64,000 nt of DNA from Thiohalomonas denitrificans (GCF_900102855.1 NZ_FMWD01000005.1:268872-332871); one strand, 5' to 3'; shown: positions 27,621 through 36,662, counted from the stretch's first letter. Notes: generated from the letters alone by a model not told the origin. Made by a program: numbers and translations.

Positions 27621-28820
27621 CTATCCCCGATTCCATCCCAGTAGTGAAAATCCCAGTCGACTCTTCGGTCTTTTCGCCGACTCGGGTTTGAGTAATCGGC
27701 CCATCTTTTTTACCGCCTGCCCGAAGGCGCTCCTGGGTGCGGCTTCCATCACCGGAATTCCGCTGTTGACACTCTCGGAGATGCGCTCGTAATCATTGGG
27801 AAGCCGCTCCACCTGGACACCTCCAAGGGCCTTCTCGATGTCCTGCACCGATACGGTTCCCCGCTTCTGCCAGCGGTTGACGACCGCCACGATCCGTTTC
27901 GGATCGAGCCCGGCATATCCCGCCGCCGACTCGATGAAATGCTTGGCCTCCCGCAGATGAGCCACGTCCTGCTGCAGAACCAGAAAGACCCGATCGGCAG
28001 CACCCAGCGCTACCGCCGACGAGAGATCAATCTGACGGGGAATGTCGACAATCACGCGGTCACAACTCCGTTTCAGAAGGCCCAGAATACGTTCGATGTA
28101 TTCCGGATGCGGTGAGTACCCGATTGCGCCGCGCCCGGTCGGGGAGAGGAGCCGCAGACCACTGTGATGTCGCAGCAGGTAACCCTCCATCGCCACCTCA
28201 TCCATCTCCAGGGCCCTGTGAATGGCCTCTTCCAGACCGCCGCCGGTCGGGCTCAAATCCAGCAGCGTCGGCAGGGAGCTGGTCTGGAAATCCAAGTCCA
28301 GCAGCGACACACGCATCCGCTCCCCGACCAAGGCAAGCGCAAGGTTAGCAGCCACAACACTGCTGCCGGCCCCGCCTTTGGCTCCAACCACCACCGCAAG
28401 CTGCGGACCCGATTCCGTCACACTGCTGTTTGGAACAGTGGCGCGCTGGTCACTGGCAAGCTGGCGAAGTGAACCGTTCAGATCATCGGCCGGCACCGGA
28501 AACGCAAAGTAGTCCCGGGCGCCACCGCGCATTGCCATGCGCATCGCCCGGGTATTTTCCCTGGGTCCTACGATGACCGTCGGCACCCGGGTTCCGACCG
28601 GGCGATCGGCCAGCACTCTGAGTTCCTCCTCCCAGTTGCCGGAAAGGACAAAGATCAGTACCGACGGCAGTTCGCGGACCCCGTAGAGCGGATCGATATG
28701 CCCGTTGGTGATCAAACGAATCGTAACCCGCCATCCCGAACTCACTTCAACGAGTTTCTGAATGGAATCCAGTTCATCCCTGGCGCGTCCCGCCAGAAGC
28801 ACTTGCCATTCGCCAGACAT
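27621..28820 (-). CDS. tadZ: TadZ/CpaE, receiver-like plus MinD-type ATPase
   Basis: 399 residues. The N-terminal third has a response-regulator-like fold (LPSVLIFVLSGNW, VPTVIVGPRENTRAMRMAM). A ParA/MinD-like domain follows from about residue 138, with a deviant Walker A GAKGGAGSS and the MinD-type LLDLDFQTSSLPTLL. TadZ localises the pilus machine to the cell pole in other bacteria. The long upstream open frame is ignored because MSGEWQVLLAG is the natural start and the upstream part overlaps the TadF-like gene in another frame. Confidence 0.92.
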   Translation of the reverse strand: MSGEWQVLLAGRARDELDSIQKLVEVSSGWRVTIRLITNGHIDPLYGVRELPSVLIFVLSGNWEEELRVLADRPVGTRVPTVIVGPRENTRAMRMAMRGGARDYFAFPVPADDLNGSLRQLASDQRATVPNSSVTESGPQLAVVVGAKGGAGSSVVAANLALALVGERMRVSLLDLDFQTSSLPTLLDLSPTGGGLEEAIHRALEMDEVAMEGYLLRHHSGLRLLSPTGRGAIGYSPHPEYIERILGLLKRSCDRVIVDIPRQIDLSSAVALGAADRVFLVLQQDVAHLREAKHFIESAAGYAGLDPKRIVAVVNRWQKRGTVSVQDIEKALGGVQVERLPNDYERISESVNSGIPVMEAAPRSAFGQAVKKMGRLLKPESAKRPKSRLGFSLLGWNRG

Positions 28821-28852
28821 CTGGTAACGACTCCTTCCGATAAATTTCCTGT

Positions 28853-29332
28853 CTAACCGAAAGTCCCGAAACAAGTCCGCACGTTCCACTCTGGTACGTA
28901 GCCCAGGCTTTCCACCGGAACCGTGGTACTCGAATCGGGCAGCGTGAAGCTGCTGAAGGGAAAAAACAGCTGGTAGGAATAACCCGTGATAGCCACCCGG
29001 ACAAATGCCGCATCCTCGTACGACAGGGTGGCTGCCCCATCCATGTTCAGATACTCGACGCTGACATGGCCGGTATTCATTCCCTGCAGTACGCGACTCT
29101 CCGTTCCACCATCCGCGGCCTCGAAAATCGCCGCACGTCTCACGCTCGAATGGTCGAAGGGACAGACAGCGGCAATGCGGGCCGCCCGACGGGTGGCCTC
29201 CTCGATCATGTTCCAGGCAAAGAAGGCCCGACCCGCCTCGATGATGCCGAACAGCAGCGTAAAAAAGAGTAGCCCGACCAGTGCAAACTCCACCGTACTG
29301 ATCCCCTTCTGCCGCATCCCCTTCTGCCACAT
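28853..29332 (-). CDS. TadE/TadF-like pseudopilin (second copy)
   Basis: 159 residues. A short basic lead ends in KG, then ISTVEFALVGLLFFTLLFGII, matching the TadE-type class III signal with Glu at +5 of the mature protein. The rest is a small extracytoplasmic domain with two cysteines. It is probably processed by TadV and helps initiate or anchor the Flp fibre. Its ATG overlaps the stop of the preceding tadE-like gene (TAATG). Confidence 0.87.
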   Translation of the reverse strand: MWQKGMRQKGISTVEFALVGLLFFTLLFGIIEAGRAFFAWNMIEEATRRAARIAAVCPFDHSSVRRAAIFEAADGGTESRVLQGMNTGHVSVEYLNMDGAATLSYEDAAFVRVAITGYSYQLFFPFSSFTLPDSSTTVPVESLGYVPEWNVRTCFGTFG

Positions 29333-29805
29333 TACAGTGCCCTCATGGTGACGGACGCCTGAAAGGTCCGACCCGGACCGACATCGTTGCCGAAACCGAA
29401 CACCGGCAGTATTTCGAAAATCGGCCGGTACTGGTAAGCAGCAGAGATCTGCACGTGGTCTGTATCCACCTGTGTCACCGAAACATCGGCTGTGGCCAAA
29501 CCCTCCAGAAGCGGCTCTCCCACTCCCGGCTCCCCGTAGACCACGAGATTACGCGCTGTGGTCGCCACCTCATCGCTGAGGATGATCTCGCCGGTGGTGT
29601 CGGGGGTGGCCTGTTCGGCCAGATACCGGCCCCCGTCGCGAACCGTTTTGGTAAGTGTGTTGTAGTGATAAAACATGCTTCCAAACTCGGCCGTCACCAT
29701 CAACAGAATGAGAAGCAGCGGCAGCACGATCACGAATTCCACCAGGGCAATGCCCCGCTGCGATTGGCTACGAATCAACACTGTCCGGATCCTTGTAGAG
29801 AACAA
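29332..29805 (-). CDS. TadE-like pseudopilin (first copy)
   Basis: 157 residues with a prepilin-type segment QRGIALVEFVIVLPLLLILLM, slightly degenerate, followed by an extracytoplasmic domain ending ASVTMRAL. The ATG at 29805 overlaps tadG by 38 bases; a GTG at 29781 with AAGGAT upstream is an equally good start. Part of the three-gene minor-pilin block (tadG-, tadE- and tadF-like) seen in most tad loci. Confidence 0.84.
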   Translation of the reverse strand: MFSTRIRTVLIRSQSQRGIALVEFVIVLPLLLILLMVTAEFGSMFYHYNTLTKTVRDGGRYLAEQATPDTTGEIILSDEVATTARNLVVYGEPGVGEPLLEGLATADVSVTQVDTDHVQISAAYQYRPIFEILPVFGFGNDVGPGRTFQASVTMRAL

Positions 29806-30922
29806 CCTTGTGCAGGGTACTTCCGGAGGTGGGATCGGTTACCGGCTCTTCCGCGGCGCTCCCACTGGCCGGACATTCATCGACAAACTGTCCATAGATC
29901 TCCTGATCCCCTCCCTGTTCCGCGGGGCGGGTAAGGAAAAAACAACCTATACCGAGTACATCGACTTCTCCCCGCCCGTTGGTAGTAGTCGAGCAGTCAC
30001 CGATGGGCACAGCCAACATGCGCCGGTTCGGCACCCCTTCAGGTTCCGGATAGTCGTGTGGTCCGTCCGCCTGACGCTCCTCATAATCTGCATGCCAGAA
30101 AAAATTTTCATCCGAACTGAAATCGTAATGAGTCACCGTATCGGGGCTCGCATCTTCGGGCCGCATGGGACCATTATAAATTCCGAACCGGGTGTTCAAT
30201 CCCTGGGCCACCGGACCGACCGTATTGCCGGGCTCCGTGGTCATCGTATCGCCTTCCGTAGTACAGGCTTCATACTCTCCGGCCAGCCCCCCCCGCACAC
30301 AATCTGCGCCGGTTCCGCAACCGAGGGAGAGCAGCTGAAAGTTACCCGGTCCCACCTCGGAACCGTCACTGCCTGCCCCCGATTTCAGGACCTCCTCCTC
30401 GGCACCGGCGGAGTAGCCGAAATGCTCTGCATCCGGATCGCCGCAGACCATGACCGGCACCAAATCGCAAACCAGGGAGAGCGGAGGACTCGGCCCGGCA
30501 AGAGCGCTCCCGCCTACCGTCAGCATTTCACCTATGCCGGGGAGTACATGAGCAAACCAGGTCGCAAACTGGATTTCGTCTACCCGCACACGAATGTACT
30601 GAGGCTCCGTGCCACCGGGCACGAAGGGTTGGTAGGTATCCGACAGTTCTACCAGCGGGACAGCGTCCCCTGTCAGAAACAGAGCCGGCAGATTGCTCCC
30701 GTAGGTCGCGATGGCCGCATTTTGCCCCTGTTCCGCAGATCCGGTTTCATTGAGCACTTTCGCCCCGCTCAACGCGGCCGCATCCAGCACGTTCTGCAGT
30801 TCGCTCTTGCGGGCATACGCCTGACCGAGATCGACGACCAGGCCGGCTATCCCCAAAAGCACCAGAATGCTGATGGCCATCAGGGGAAAAATGATGCCCC
30901 GCTGTTGTGAACGCATTGGCAT
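29768..30922 (-). CDS. tadG: TadG-like pilus assembly protein
   Basis: 384 residues. The N-terminal stretch RGIIFPLMAISILVLLGIAG followed by VDLGQAYARKSELQNVLDAA is the classic TadG N terminus (Tad-like Flp/TadG domain). The rest is a large, cysteine-containing extracytoplasmic part without a clear von Willebrand A motif. It is thought to anchor or organise the pilus in the envelope. It lies 3 bp after the small lipoprotein gene. Confidence 0.85.
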   Translation of the reverse strand: MPMRSQQRGIIFPLMAISILVLLGIAGLVVDLGQAYARKSELQNVLDAAALSGAKVLNETGSAEQGQNAAIATYGSNLPALFLTGDAVPLVELSDTYQPFVPGGTEPQYIRVRVDEIQFATWFAHVLPGIGEMLTVGGSALAGPSPPLSLVCDLVPVMVCGDPDAEHFGYSAGAEEEVLKSGAGSDGSEVGPGNFQLLSLGCGTGADCVRGGLAGEYEACTTEGDTMTTEPGNTVGPVAQGLNTRFGIYNGPMRPEDASPDTVTHYDFSSDENFFWHADYEERQADGPHDYPEPEGVPNRRMLAVPIGDCSTTTNGRGEVDVLGIGCFFLTRPAEQGGDQEIYGQFVDECPASGSAAEEPVTDPTSGSTLHKVVLYKDPDSVDS

Positions 30923-30925
30923 CGG

Positions 30926-31171
30926 TCACATCCCGTTTGAGATGGCGGTGCTGCCGCCCACCGTTCCGGTTTCGGCACCGCGGTAATCCCGCAAGGTGCG
31001 CTCCGCCCGCTCGCCATCGAGCCCAGAGCCGTTCTGGTACGCCGGGTTGTCGGTCTGAACCCGGATCATGTGCCGTACCGATTCCCCGAAGTCATCCTTC
31101 AGCGGGTCGGGGCCGGCGCAGCCGGCCACAAACAGAGTCGATACCGCTATTCCGATTAGCTTCCGGTGCAT
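30926..31171 (-). CDS. Small lipoprotein in the tad locus
   Basis: 81 residues. The signal ends in the lipobox VAGCAG, so the mature protein is about 60 residues. It contains FGESVRHMIRVQTDNPA and GLDGERAERTLRDYRG, a pattern I associate with small lipoproteins encoded next to Tad secretins. The start at 31171 is chosen because AAGGAG lies 6 nt upstream, right after the rcpA stop. It may act as an RcpB/CpaD-like secretin partner, but that is a guess from position. Confidence 0.75.
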   Translation of the reverse strand: MHRKLIGIAVSTLFVAGCAGPDPLKDDFGESVRHMIRVQTDNPAYQNGSGLDGERAERTLRDYRGAETGTVGGSTAISNGM

Positions 31172-31182
31172 CACTTGCTCCT

Positions 31183-32697
31183 TCACAGATCGTGACCAAA
31201 ACGTCCCTCGACACCCCCTCTCGGGGACTCCACCGGAGAACCACCCTCCGGACCTTTTTTATCTTCACGGCTGCCCTGCAGCCGGCCCAGCAGGTAAAAC
31301 TCGGCGTCGCCCGGTTCCACAAAGGAATCCGTGGGCAGGCGCACCAACTCCGGATCGATGGGGTGGGCAAAACGCGGGGTAACAAAGATCACCAGTTCCG
31401 TCTGTCCCTTAATGAACTCCTGGCTACGAAAAAGGGCTCCGAGCACCGGGATATCGCCGAGGCCGGGGAACTTGTTGACCCGTTCGCTCAAATTCTCGTT
31501 GATGAGACCGGCAATGCCGATGGTCTGTCCGCCGGCCAGCTCGACCGTTGATGAGGCCTGCCGCATTGTGAGCGAGGGTATGAAAAAGCTGGTAGAGACA
31601 CCGGGCACCTCCAGCGCCACGGCGTTCTGGTTGGAAAGTTCACTCACTTCGATATCCACATCCAGGCTGATCTGGCCCGAATCGAGCACCACGGGAAGAA
31701 AGCCGAGATTCACCCCGAACTTCTTGTATTGGATGGTGACGCTGTCGTCCTGACCGGGCACCGGAAGAGGAAATTCGCCACCGGCATGAAAACGCGCGGT
31801 CTCCCCAGTCGACGTGGTCAGGGTGGGCTCAGCCAATACCTTGGCCAACCCCTCCTCCTTGGCCGCGTCGATCACGATAGTGCTCAGCGTCGTGCCATCC
31901 AGGAAACTCGCCACGAGGGAGTTCCCGCCCGTGGGAATCACGCGAGGATCGGCCAGATCATTCGTCGTACGGGATCCCGGCGCCAACAAGGTCGAAGAGG
32001 AGATATCGGCGCCGGCTCCCTCGACGGGAAACTGCAGAACCTCGCCCGACCCGGTGATGGTGCCGATGCTCAGGTTATTGTCCGCTGTTATGACGGAAAA
32101 ATTGGACTCCATTCGCTTCATGAAGGTGCGGGCAACCTCTGCCACCTTTACCTCGAGCAGAACCTGTTTGGCTCCGCCCACCTGCATCATGTTAAGCACC
32201 CGCGCCCGGACGTCCTCTTCCGCATTGCCGTCCCGGCGGATCGTGCTGCGCGCCAGTTGCAGTGCCATATCCATCTTGGGCGCGCTGGAGACCTCTCCGG
32301 TCATCACGATGGCCTCCTTGGAGGCATGGACACCGATACGCTCGCCCGGAAGCAGTTCGTGCAGCTTTCTCTTCAGCAATTCCAGGTCGTGGGTGACCTG
32401 AACGTCGATGCTGCCAGTCACCTCGTTACGCCCGTTCCAGAGAATCAGATTGGTGCTGCCAAGCTGCTTCCCCAGCAAATAGAGCTGGCGCGACTGCATC
32501 ATGCGAATATCCGCGACCGCGTCATTACCCACCGAGACCTTTTTGGGGGCAAAGTCGAGCGTCACCACCCGGGATTTATTCAGGGGCACTTCGATGTTGT
32601 GGATCGCGTCCGGGCGCTCCTGGGCACTGACCGTCAATGCCAGGGCTCCCACCAATCCCACCATCCATCGACTGCTTCTTCTGTTTCCCCAGTTCAT
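31183..32697 (-). CDS. rcpA: RcpA/CpaC secretin of the Flp pilus
   Basis: 504 residues. A Sec signal (VGLVGALALTVSAQ) is followed by an N-terminal pilus/BON-type region (SRVVTLDFAPKKVSVGNDAV), then the secretin domain with the conserved C-terminal pattern (VPGVSTSFFIPSLTMRQASS and GLGDIPVLGALFRSQEF). It forms the outer-membrane channel for the Flp pilus. About 190 bp with palindromic repeats separate it from rcpC, which is unusual inside this otherwise tight operon. Confidence 0.94.
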   Translation of the reverse strand: MNWGNRRSSRWMVGLVGALALTVSAQERPDAIHNIEVPLNKSRVVTLDFAPKKVSVGNDAVADIRMMQSRQLYLLGKQLGSTNLILWNGRNEVTGSIDVQVTHDLELLKRKLHELLPGERIGVHASKEAIVMTGEVSSAPKMDMALQLARSTIRRDGNAEEDVRARVLNMMQVGGAKQVLLEVKVAEVARTFMKRMESNFSVITADNNLSIGTITGSGEVLQFPVEGAGADISSSTLLAPGSRTTNDLADPRVIPTGGNSLVASFLDGTTLSTIVIDAAKEEGLAKVLAEPTLTTSTGETARFHAGGEFPLPVPGQDDSVTIQYKKFGVNLGFLPVVLDSGQISLDVDIEVSELSNQNAVALEVPGVSTSFFIPSLTMRQASSTVELAGGQTIGIAGLINENLSERVNKFPGLGDIPVLGALFRSQEFIKGQTELVIFVTPRFAHPIDPELVRLPTDSFVEPGDAEFYLLGRLQGSREDKKGPEGGSPVESPRGGVEGRFGHDL

Positions 32698-32747
32698 TCC
32701 GGAACTCCCTTTAGTATTGTTCTACATCTGGTAACTGCTCACTCCCC

Positions 32748-32846
32748 GTCATTCCCGCGTAGGCGGGAATCCAGAGCGCAGCGGCATGGCTCAAAAATGG
32801 ATCCCCGCCTGCGCGGGGATGACGGTTCGCCTGCGCGGGGATGACG
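32748..32846. repeat. CGTCATTCCCGCG/GGGGATGACG palindromic repeats in the rcpC-rcpA spacer
   Basis: One ATTCCCGCGTAGGCGGGAAT hairpin is followed by two GATCCCCGCCTGCGCGGGGAT-like hairpins. The middle section (GGCATGGCTCAAAAATGGAT) is nearly identical to part of 49691-49770. These hairpins could attenuate or stabilise the tad transcript. Confidence 0.85.
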
Positions 32847-32887
32847 AATCTCCTGTGTCGCACGCATGATCAACGGGCGAGCAGCTA

Positions 32888-33670
32888 CTACATCTGTACA
32901 CGGAGGTTCTCACTATCCACTCCCCGGATAATGGTGACGTAATTCCAGTTGCGGGCCGGGGCCGCACGTTTCGGCTTGGGCTTGGGCTTCGGCTCCGGTT
33001 TCTCTGCCACCTTGATCTTTTGATCGCCGGGGTTTCTCAGTGCCATTTGCAGGCTGCCCTCCTCAGTCGCCTCGACCAGTTTCTCCGCCTCTTCGGGGGT
33101 GAGTTCCAGTGTTACCGCGCGCACGATTACCGGCTCGTTTCTCTCCGGCGAGGCGGTCTGGTCCACCGCCAGCACCTTCTTGTTCATGAGCAGGATTCTC
33201 GAAGAGGCCTCCCGATTGCGATCCTTGCGGGAGGCAATCACATCGACCCGGTTACCCGGCAGCAAAAACCCCGCCACGCCGATGACATCATTGACACGGA
33301 CCGTCACCGCGCGATGACCCGGCTCGATGACGGCAGCCAGAGAGCTGCCCTGCAGGTGTTCCACCGCCTTGCTCTGGTGAATGACCTCTCCGGGATAGAT
33401 GGTCTGCGAGGCAATACGTCCGACTACATCTTCCCGCCTTGCGAACGAACCGGAAGGGACCGCCTCCTTGGGAATCGATACCAGGCGTACGTCCGACTCC
33501 TCGATACGCCTGCCGAACGGGATCTCAAGGGAAGCGACGGTGGTGGTGTTTTTATCCTGTTGTTCACCCCCGGAAAGTCGTGACTGGACCCACTGGTTGG
33601 CCGTCAATGCCGCCATCACCCCGAGGCCCAGCGCCACCAGAAGAATGATGGAAGTCCTGCGATTAATCAT
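32888..33670 (-). CDS. rcpC: RcpC/CpaB pilus assembly protein
   Basis: 260 residues. An N-terminal membrane helix (IILLVALGLGVMAALTANQWV) is followed by an SAF domain (IPFGRRIEESDVRLVSIPK) and the CpaB C-terminal domain (GHRAVTVRVNDVIGVAGFLL and GNRVDVIASRKD). A Lys/Pro-rich linker precedes the end. The family acts in the periplasm with the secretin and may bind peptidoglycan. Its start overlaps the stop of the AAA+ ATPase gene by 8 bases. Confidence 0.92.
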   Translation of the reverse strand: MINRRTSIILLVALGLGVMAALTANQWVQSRLSGGEQQDKNTTTVASLEIPFGRRIEESDVRLVSIPKEAVPSGSFARREDVVGRIASQTIYPGEVIHQSKAVEHLQGSSLAAVIEPGHRAVTVRVNDVIGVAGFLLPGNRVDVIASRKDRNREASSRILLMNKKVLAVDQTASPERNEPVIVRAVTLELTPEEAEKLVEATEEGSLQMALRNPGDQKIKVAEKPEPKPKPKPKRAAPARNWNYVTIIRGVDSENLRVQM

Positions 33671-34988
33671 GTGTCATTCCTCTCGATTCACCAGTCACAA
33701 AGTAGTTGTCCCAGGCGGCCTCGACGGCTTCCGGGGAAAGTTCGGGTGTCCTTCCTTCATAGCGGCAGCGATCGACCACCAGTCCGATCAGATCGCGCGG
33801 ATGGCAGGCGAGGAGCGGCACATCCCGCAAACGGTGGAGATGTTCAACCGTGTAGCGGACCACATCGGAAGCGAAGTCGAGGCCCTCGGCTTCGCACACC
33901 TGCTGCCAGATTGCGGTGTAGGCCCGTTCGCTGAGTTCCCCGAAGCGGACCTTGTAACCGATCCGCCGCAGGAAGGCTTCGTCGGCCAGTTCGGTCGGCG
34001 GGTAGTTGGTCGAAAACAGCAGGATCACGTCAAAAGGCACCACAAACTGGGCACCGCCGTGGCTGTGCAGGTAGTCGGATCCCTCCTCCATGGGGACGAT
34101 CCAGCGATTGAGAATCGCCTCCGGCGGCACCCGCTGCCGGCCCAGGTCGTCGATGATCAGCAGGCCGTTATTAGCACGCATCTGCAGCGGTGCCCGATAC
34201 TCGCAGGAGGCCGGATCGTAGTGCAGCTCCAGCATCTCCAGCGTCAGTTCGCCGCCGGCCGATACCACAGGACGGTCGCAAAGCCGGTAGCGGGGGTCAT
34301 GACCGGAGTCGATGCGTGCTTCGCGGGCATTCGCCTCCAGCCGGGGCCGGTGGTACTCGGGATCGAAGACACGTACGGTGATCCCTCCGGCCTGCACTGC
34401 ATAGGGAACCAGCACGGGATCGTCGAGTACCCGTCCGAGGCACCGGGAGATGAAGCTTTTCCCGGAACCTGGTGAACCGTAGACCATCATGGAGCGCCCC
34501 GAGTGCAGAGCGGGACCGAGACGATCCAGGATGTGCTGTTCGATTACGATGTCGGAGAACTTGCTGCGCAGCTGCTCCGCCGTGATCTGGCGACGCGAAC
34601 TCGACTGCCATCCGACGATGTTCAGATAGGCCTCGAGAGGCACCGGGGCCGGTCCGGTATAGCCGTCGCGCATCACGGCATCGAGCGCCGCCGTGCGGCC
34701 CCGCTCGGTGAGTCCGTAGCGCACCCCGCCGTCTGTGCTACTACGCACCTCCAGCTGTGCCTCACGCCTCAGATAGTGGATGAGCGGCTCGAGCACCACC
34801 CCTGGTAGCGCGACTTCCCGAACCAGATCCGCCAGATCGGTGGGCCCCATTTTCAGGATCTGTTTCAAGAGCAGTGAGAGGAGCAACTCCTCTTTTAGGC
34901 CGGTCTCCTGCAGTGAACGGGGCCGCTTCGCGGTGGTTTCCATACTGCTATTCTCGAGGGTCTCGACGGTTTGCGGGGAATACGACAT
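33663..34988 (-). CDS. AAA+ ATPase with winged-helix N terminus, in the tad operon
   Basis: 441 residues. Residues 30-105 look like a winged helix (TDLADLVREVALPGVVLEPL then RYGLTERGRTAA). The AAA+ core follows: Walker A GSPGSGKS at 171-178, Walker B GLLIIDDLGR near 285, sensor 1 LLFSTNYPP and sensor 2 FLRRIGYKV. It is distinct from TadA and TadZ and is not a standard Tad component. Its start overlaps the tadV stop (TGATG) and its end overlaps rcpC, so it is translated with both. It could remodel the prepilin peptidase or platform, or bind DNA to regulate the locus. The function is not known to me. Confidence 0.8.
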   Translation of the reverse strand: MSYSPQTVETLENSSMETTAKRPRSLQETGLKEELLLSLLLKQILKMGPTDLADLVREVALPGVVLEPLIHYLRREAQLEVRSSTDGGVRYGLTERGRTAALDAVMRDGYTGPAPVPLEAYLNIVGWQSSSRRQITAEQLRSKFSDIVIEQHILDRLGPALHSGRSMMVYGSPGSGKSFISRCLGRVLDDPVLVPYAVQAGGITVRVFDPEYHRPRLEANAREARIDSGHDPRYRLCDRPVVSAGGELTLEMLELHYDPASCEYRAPLQMRANNGLLIIDDLGRQRVPPEAILNRWIVPMEEGSDYLHSHGGAQFVVPFDVILLFSTNYPPTELADEAFLRRIGYKVRFGELSERAYTAIWQQVCEAEGLDFASDVVRYTVEHLHRLRDVPLLACHPRDLIGLVVDRCRYEGRTPELSPEAVEAAWDNYFVTGESRGMTHD

Positions 34989-35461
34989 CACATCACCCCT
35001 ATCCAGAGTGCACCCGCACTGCCGGCGGCAATCGCCAGTGCATAAGGGAAATGCAGCCGTCCCGACTCCCTCACGATCAAGGCGTTCGCCAATGCCCCGG
35101 GGAGCGGCACATAGCGCTCGACCACATAGACGGCGATAGCCAGTAGGCCACCAAAGACAAGGGTCAACACCACCGCAGGGAGTGCCGCCATGCCGAGATA
35201 GCTGCCGACCGCCGCCATCAGCTTCACGTCCCCGGCGCCCATCGCCGACAGCGCATAGAAGGGCAGCAGCGCCGCGAAGCCGATGGCCACTCCGCCGAGT
35301 CGCTCCGTCAGTGCCACAGATGTACCGCTCCAGAGTCCGAACAGCAGCCCGGTCAGCAGGATCGTCACGCACAGCCGGTTGGAGATCCGGTGGTGCTTCA
35401 CATCCTCGATCACCGCCAGACCGAGCAGTCCCGAAAGAGCAATGATTTCGCCGATCAGCAT
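34988..35461 (-). CDS. tadV: TadV/CpaA prepilin peptidase
   Basis: 157 residues, a short A24-type aspartic peptidase lacking the N-methylase domain. Active-site Asp20 lies in EDVKHHRISNR and Asp78 in the GxGD motif (MGAGDVKLMAA). Six or so membrane helices. It cleaves Flp and the TadE/F-like prepilins at the inner membrane. It is 68 bp downstream of flp and overlaps the AAA+ gene by one base. Confidence 0.94.
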   Translation of the reverse strand: MLIGEIIALSGLLGLAVIEDVKHHRISNRLCVTILLTGLLFGLWSGTSVALTERLGGVAIGFAALLPFYALSAMGAGDVKLMAAVGSYLGMAALPAVVLTLVFGGLLAIAVYVVERYVPLPGALANALIVRESGRLHFPYALAIAAGSAGALWIGVM

Positions 35462-35529
35462 GGAATCCGTTGTCGTTGGTTGTCCTTGGGGAAAGCGGGG
35501 GACAGAGCCCCCGCTTGGTTTACACCGGT

Positions 35530-35724
35530 TTAACCGGCGGCCGGTTGATTCGCCGTAAGAGTGGTATCGATAGTTTCAATTACACCGGCGACGGTAACGC
35601 CAAGAGCTGAAAATGCAGCAATAGCGCCCACCGTAATCAGTCCACCCGCCACCGCGTACTCGACGATGGTCAGCCCGCTCTCGTCATCGATGAATCCCTT
35701 TACCTTCTCGAAGATACCTTTCAT
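35530..35724 (-). CDS. flp: Flp major pilin
   Basis: 64 residues. A basic lead ends at Gly17, followed by LTIVEYAVAGGLITVGAIAA, so cleavage leaves a mature protein of 47 residues with Glu at +5 and Tyr at +6, the Flp signature. GGAGAAA lies upstream of the ATG. It is first in the structural operon and probably the most highly expressed. Only one flp copy is present. Confidence 0.95.
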   Translation of the reverse strand: MKGIFEKVKGFIDDESGLTIVEYAVAGGLITVGAIAAFSALGVTVAGVIETIDTTLTANQPAAG

Positions 35725-35861
35725 GGTGTTTCTCCTTTTCCTTTTTGATTCACTTCAAGTGATGGGCCGCATCCGGCGGCCTCGATACAGGTATAGGATC
35801 AGACACAATGATCCATTAGGAGCTTGTTGCGCGAATATGCAACTCTCTTGCGTGAGGGTTC

Positions 35862-36662
35862 TCACGGGTTCACCTGTCCGGAGCACTCCGCCCGCCATGC
35901 CCGCTGGAACTCCGAGGGAGAGGTTCCGAACTGGCGCTTGAAGAGACGACTGAAATAGGAGATATCCCGCAACCCTATCGCCCAGCAGACGTCGGTGACC
36001 GAGGCGCTTCGGTTATGCAGCAGGCGCCGTGCTTTTTCCAGCCGTCGCTCCATCAAGTAGGCCTGGAAGGTCATCCCGAAGGCCTTCTTGAAACTGCGGC
36101 TGAACTGTGAAGGATTCATGTCGCAGAGCCTCGCCGCCTCTTTTTGGCTGATGGGCCGCGACAGATGACGATCGATGAAATCGGCCACCCGCGCCATCCC
36201 GACAGGAGGCCTTGAGTCCGGCCGAAAACGAGCCTCCAGGGGCATGCTGATGGCCGGCAGTATCGGGACCCGCCCATCGCCTTCCGGCTTACCCCTGGCC
36301 ATGCGCTCCAGTGAGTCGATGGTCTGGTCGATCTGGCCCGGGTCGACCGGTTTGACGAAGTAGTCCCATACCCGTGAACGCAGCGCCCAGACCGCCAGCG
36401 CCTCGGAATGCTCCTCGGTGCACATCACCGCGGGGATCTTCGGAACCATCCAGCGTATTTTTTGCAGCAGCGCCAGACGCGGAAGGTCCGGAAAATCGAA
36501 CTCGAAGAAGATACCGCAGGGGGTGTGCTCCTTCACCTCCACTTCGATATCCTCCGTCCAAAGCACGGTTCGCAGGCGACAGTTCTCTTCCAGCAAATAC
36601 TGAAGCGAAGGGGGTAATGCATACTGACGCAAATCGACAAGGAGTACTCTCGGCTGTTCCAT
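35862..36662 (-). CDS. Receiver-AraC response regulator next to the tad locus
   Basis: 266 residues. Residues 1-120 resemble a response-regulator receiver: VLLVDLRQ (strand 1), IFFEFDFPD (candidate phospho-Asp region), AVMCTEEHS (Thr) and DYFVKPVD (Lys-Pro). Residues 165-260 form an AraC-type double HTH (ISQKEAARLCDMNPSQFSRS, then VTDVCWAIGLRDISYFSRLF). It is upstream of flp on the same strand, 137 bp away, so it likely controls the pilus genes. No cognate histidine kinase is in the window. The start is set at ATG 36662 (MEQPRVLLV). Confidence 0.85.
   Translation of the reverse strand: MEQPRVLLVDLRQYALPPSLQYLLEENCRLRTVLWTEDIEVEVKEHTPCGIFFEFDFPDLPRLALLQKIRWMVPKIPAVMCTEEHSEALAVWALRSRVWDYFVKPVDPGQIDQTIDSLERMARGKPEGDGRVPILPAISMPLEARFRPDSRPPVGMARVADFIDRHLSRPISQKEAARLCDMNPSQFSRSFKKAFGMTFQAYLMERRLEKARRLLHNRSASVTDVCWAIGLRDISYFSRLFKRQFGTSPSEFQRAWRAECSGQVNP

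Noticed and set aside
28821..29330. Upstream extension of TadZ to 569 residues
   Set aside because: It overlaps the TadF-like gene in another frame, and MSGEWQVLLAG gives the normal family start.
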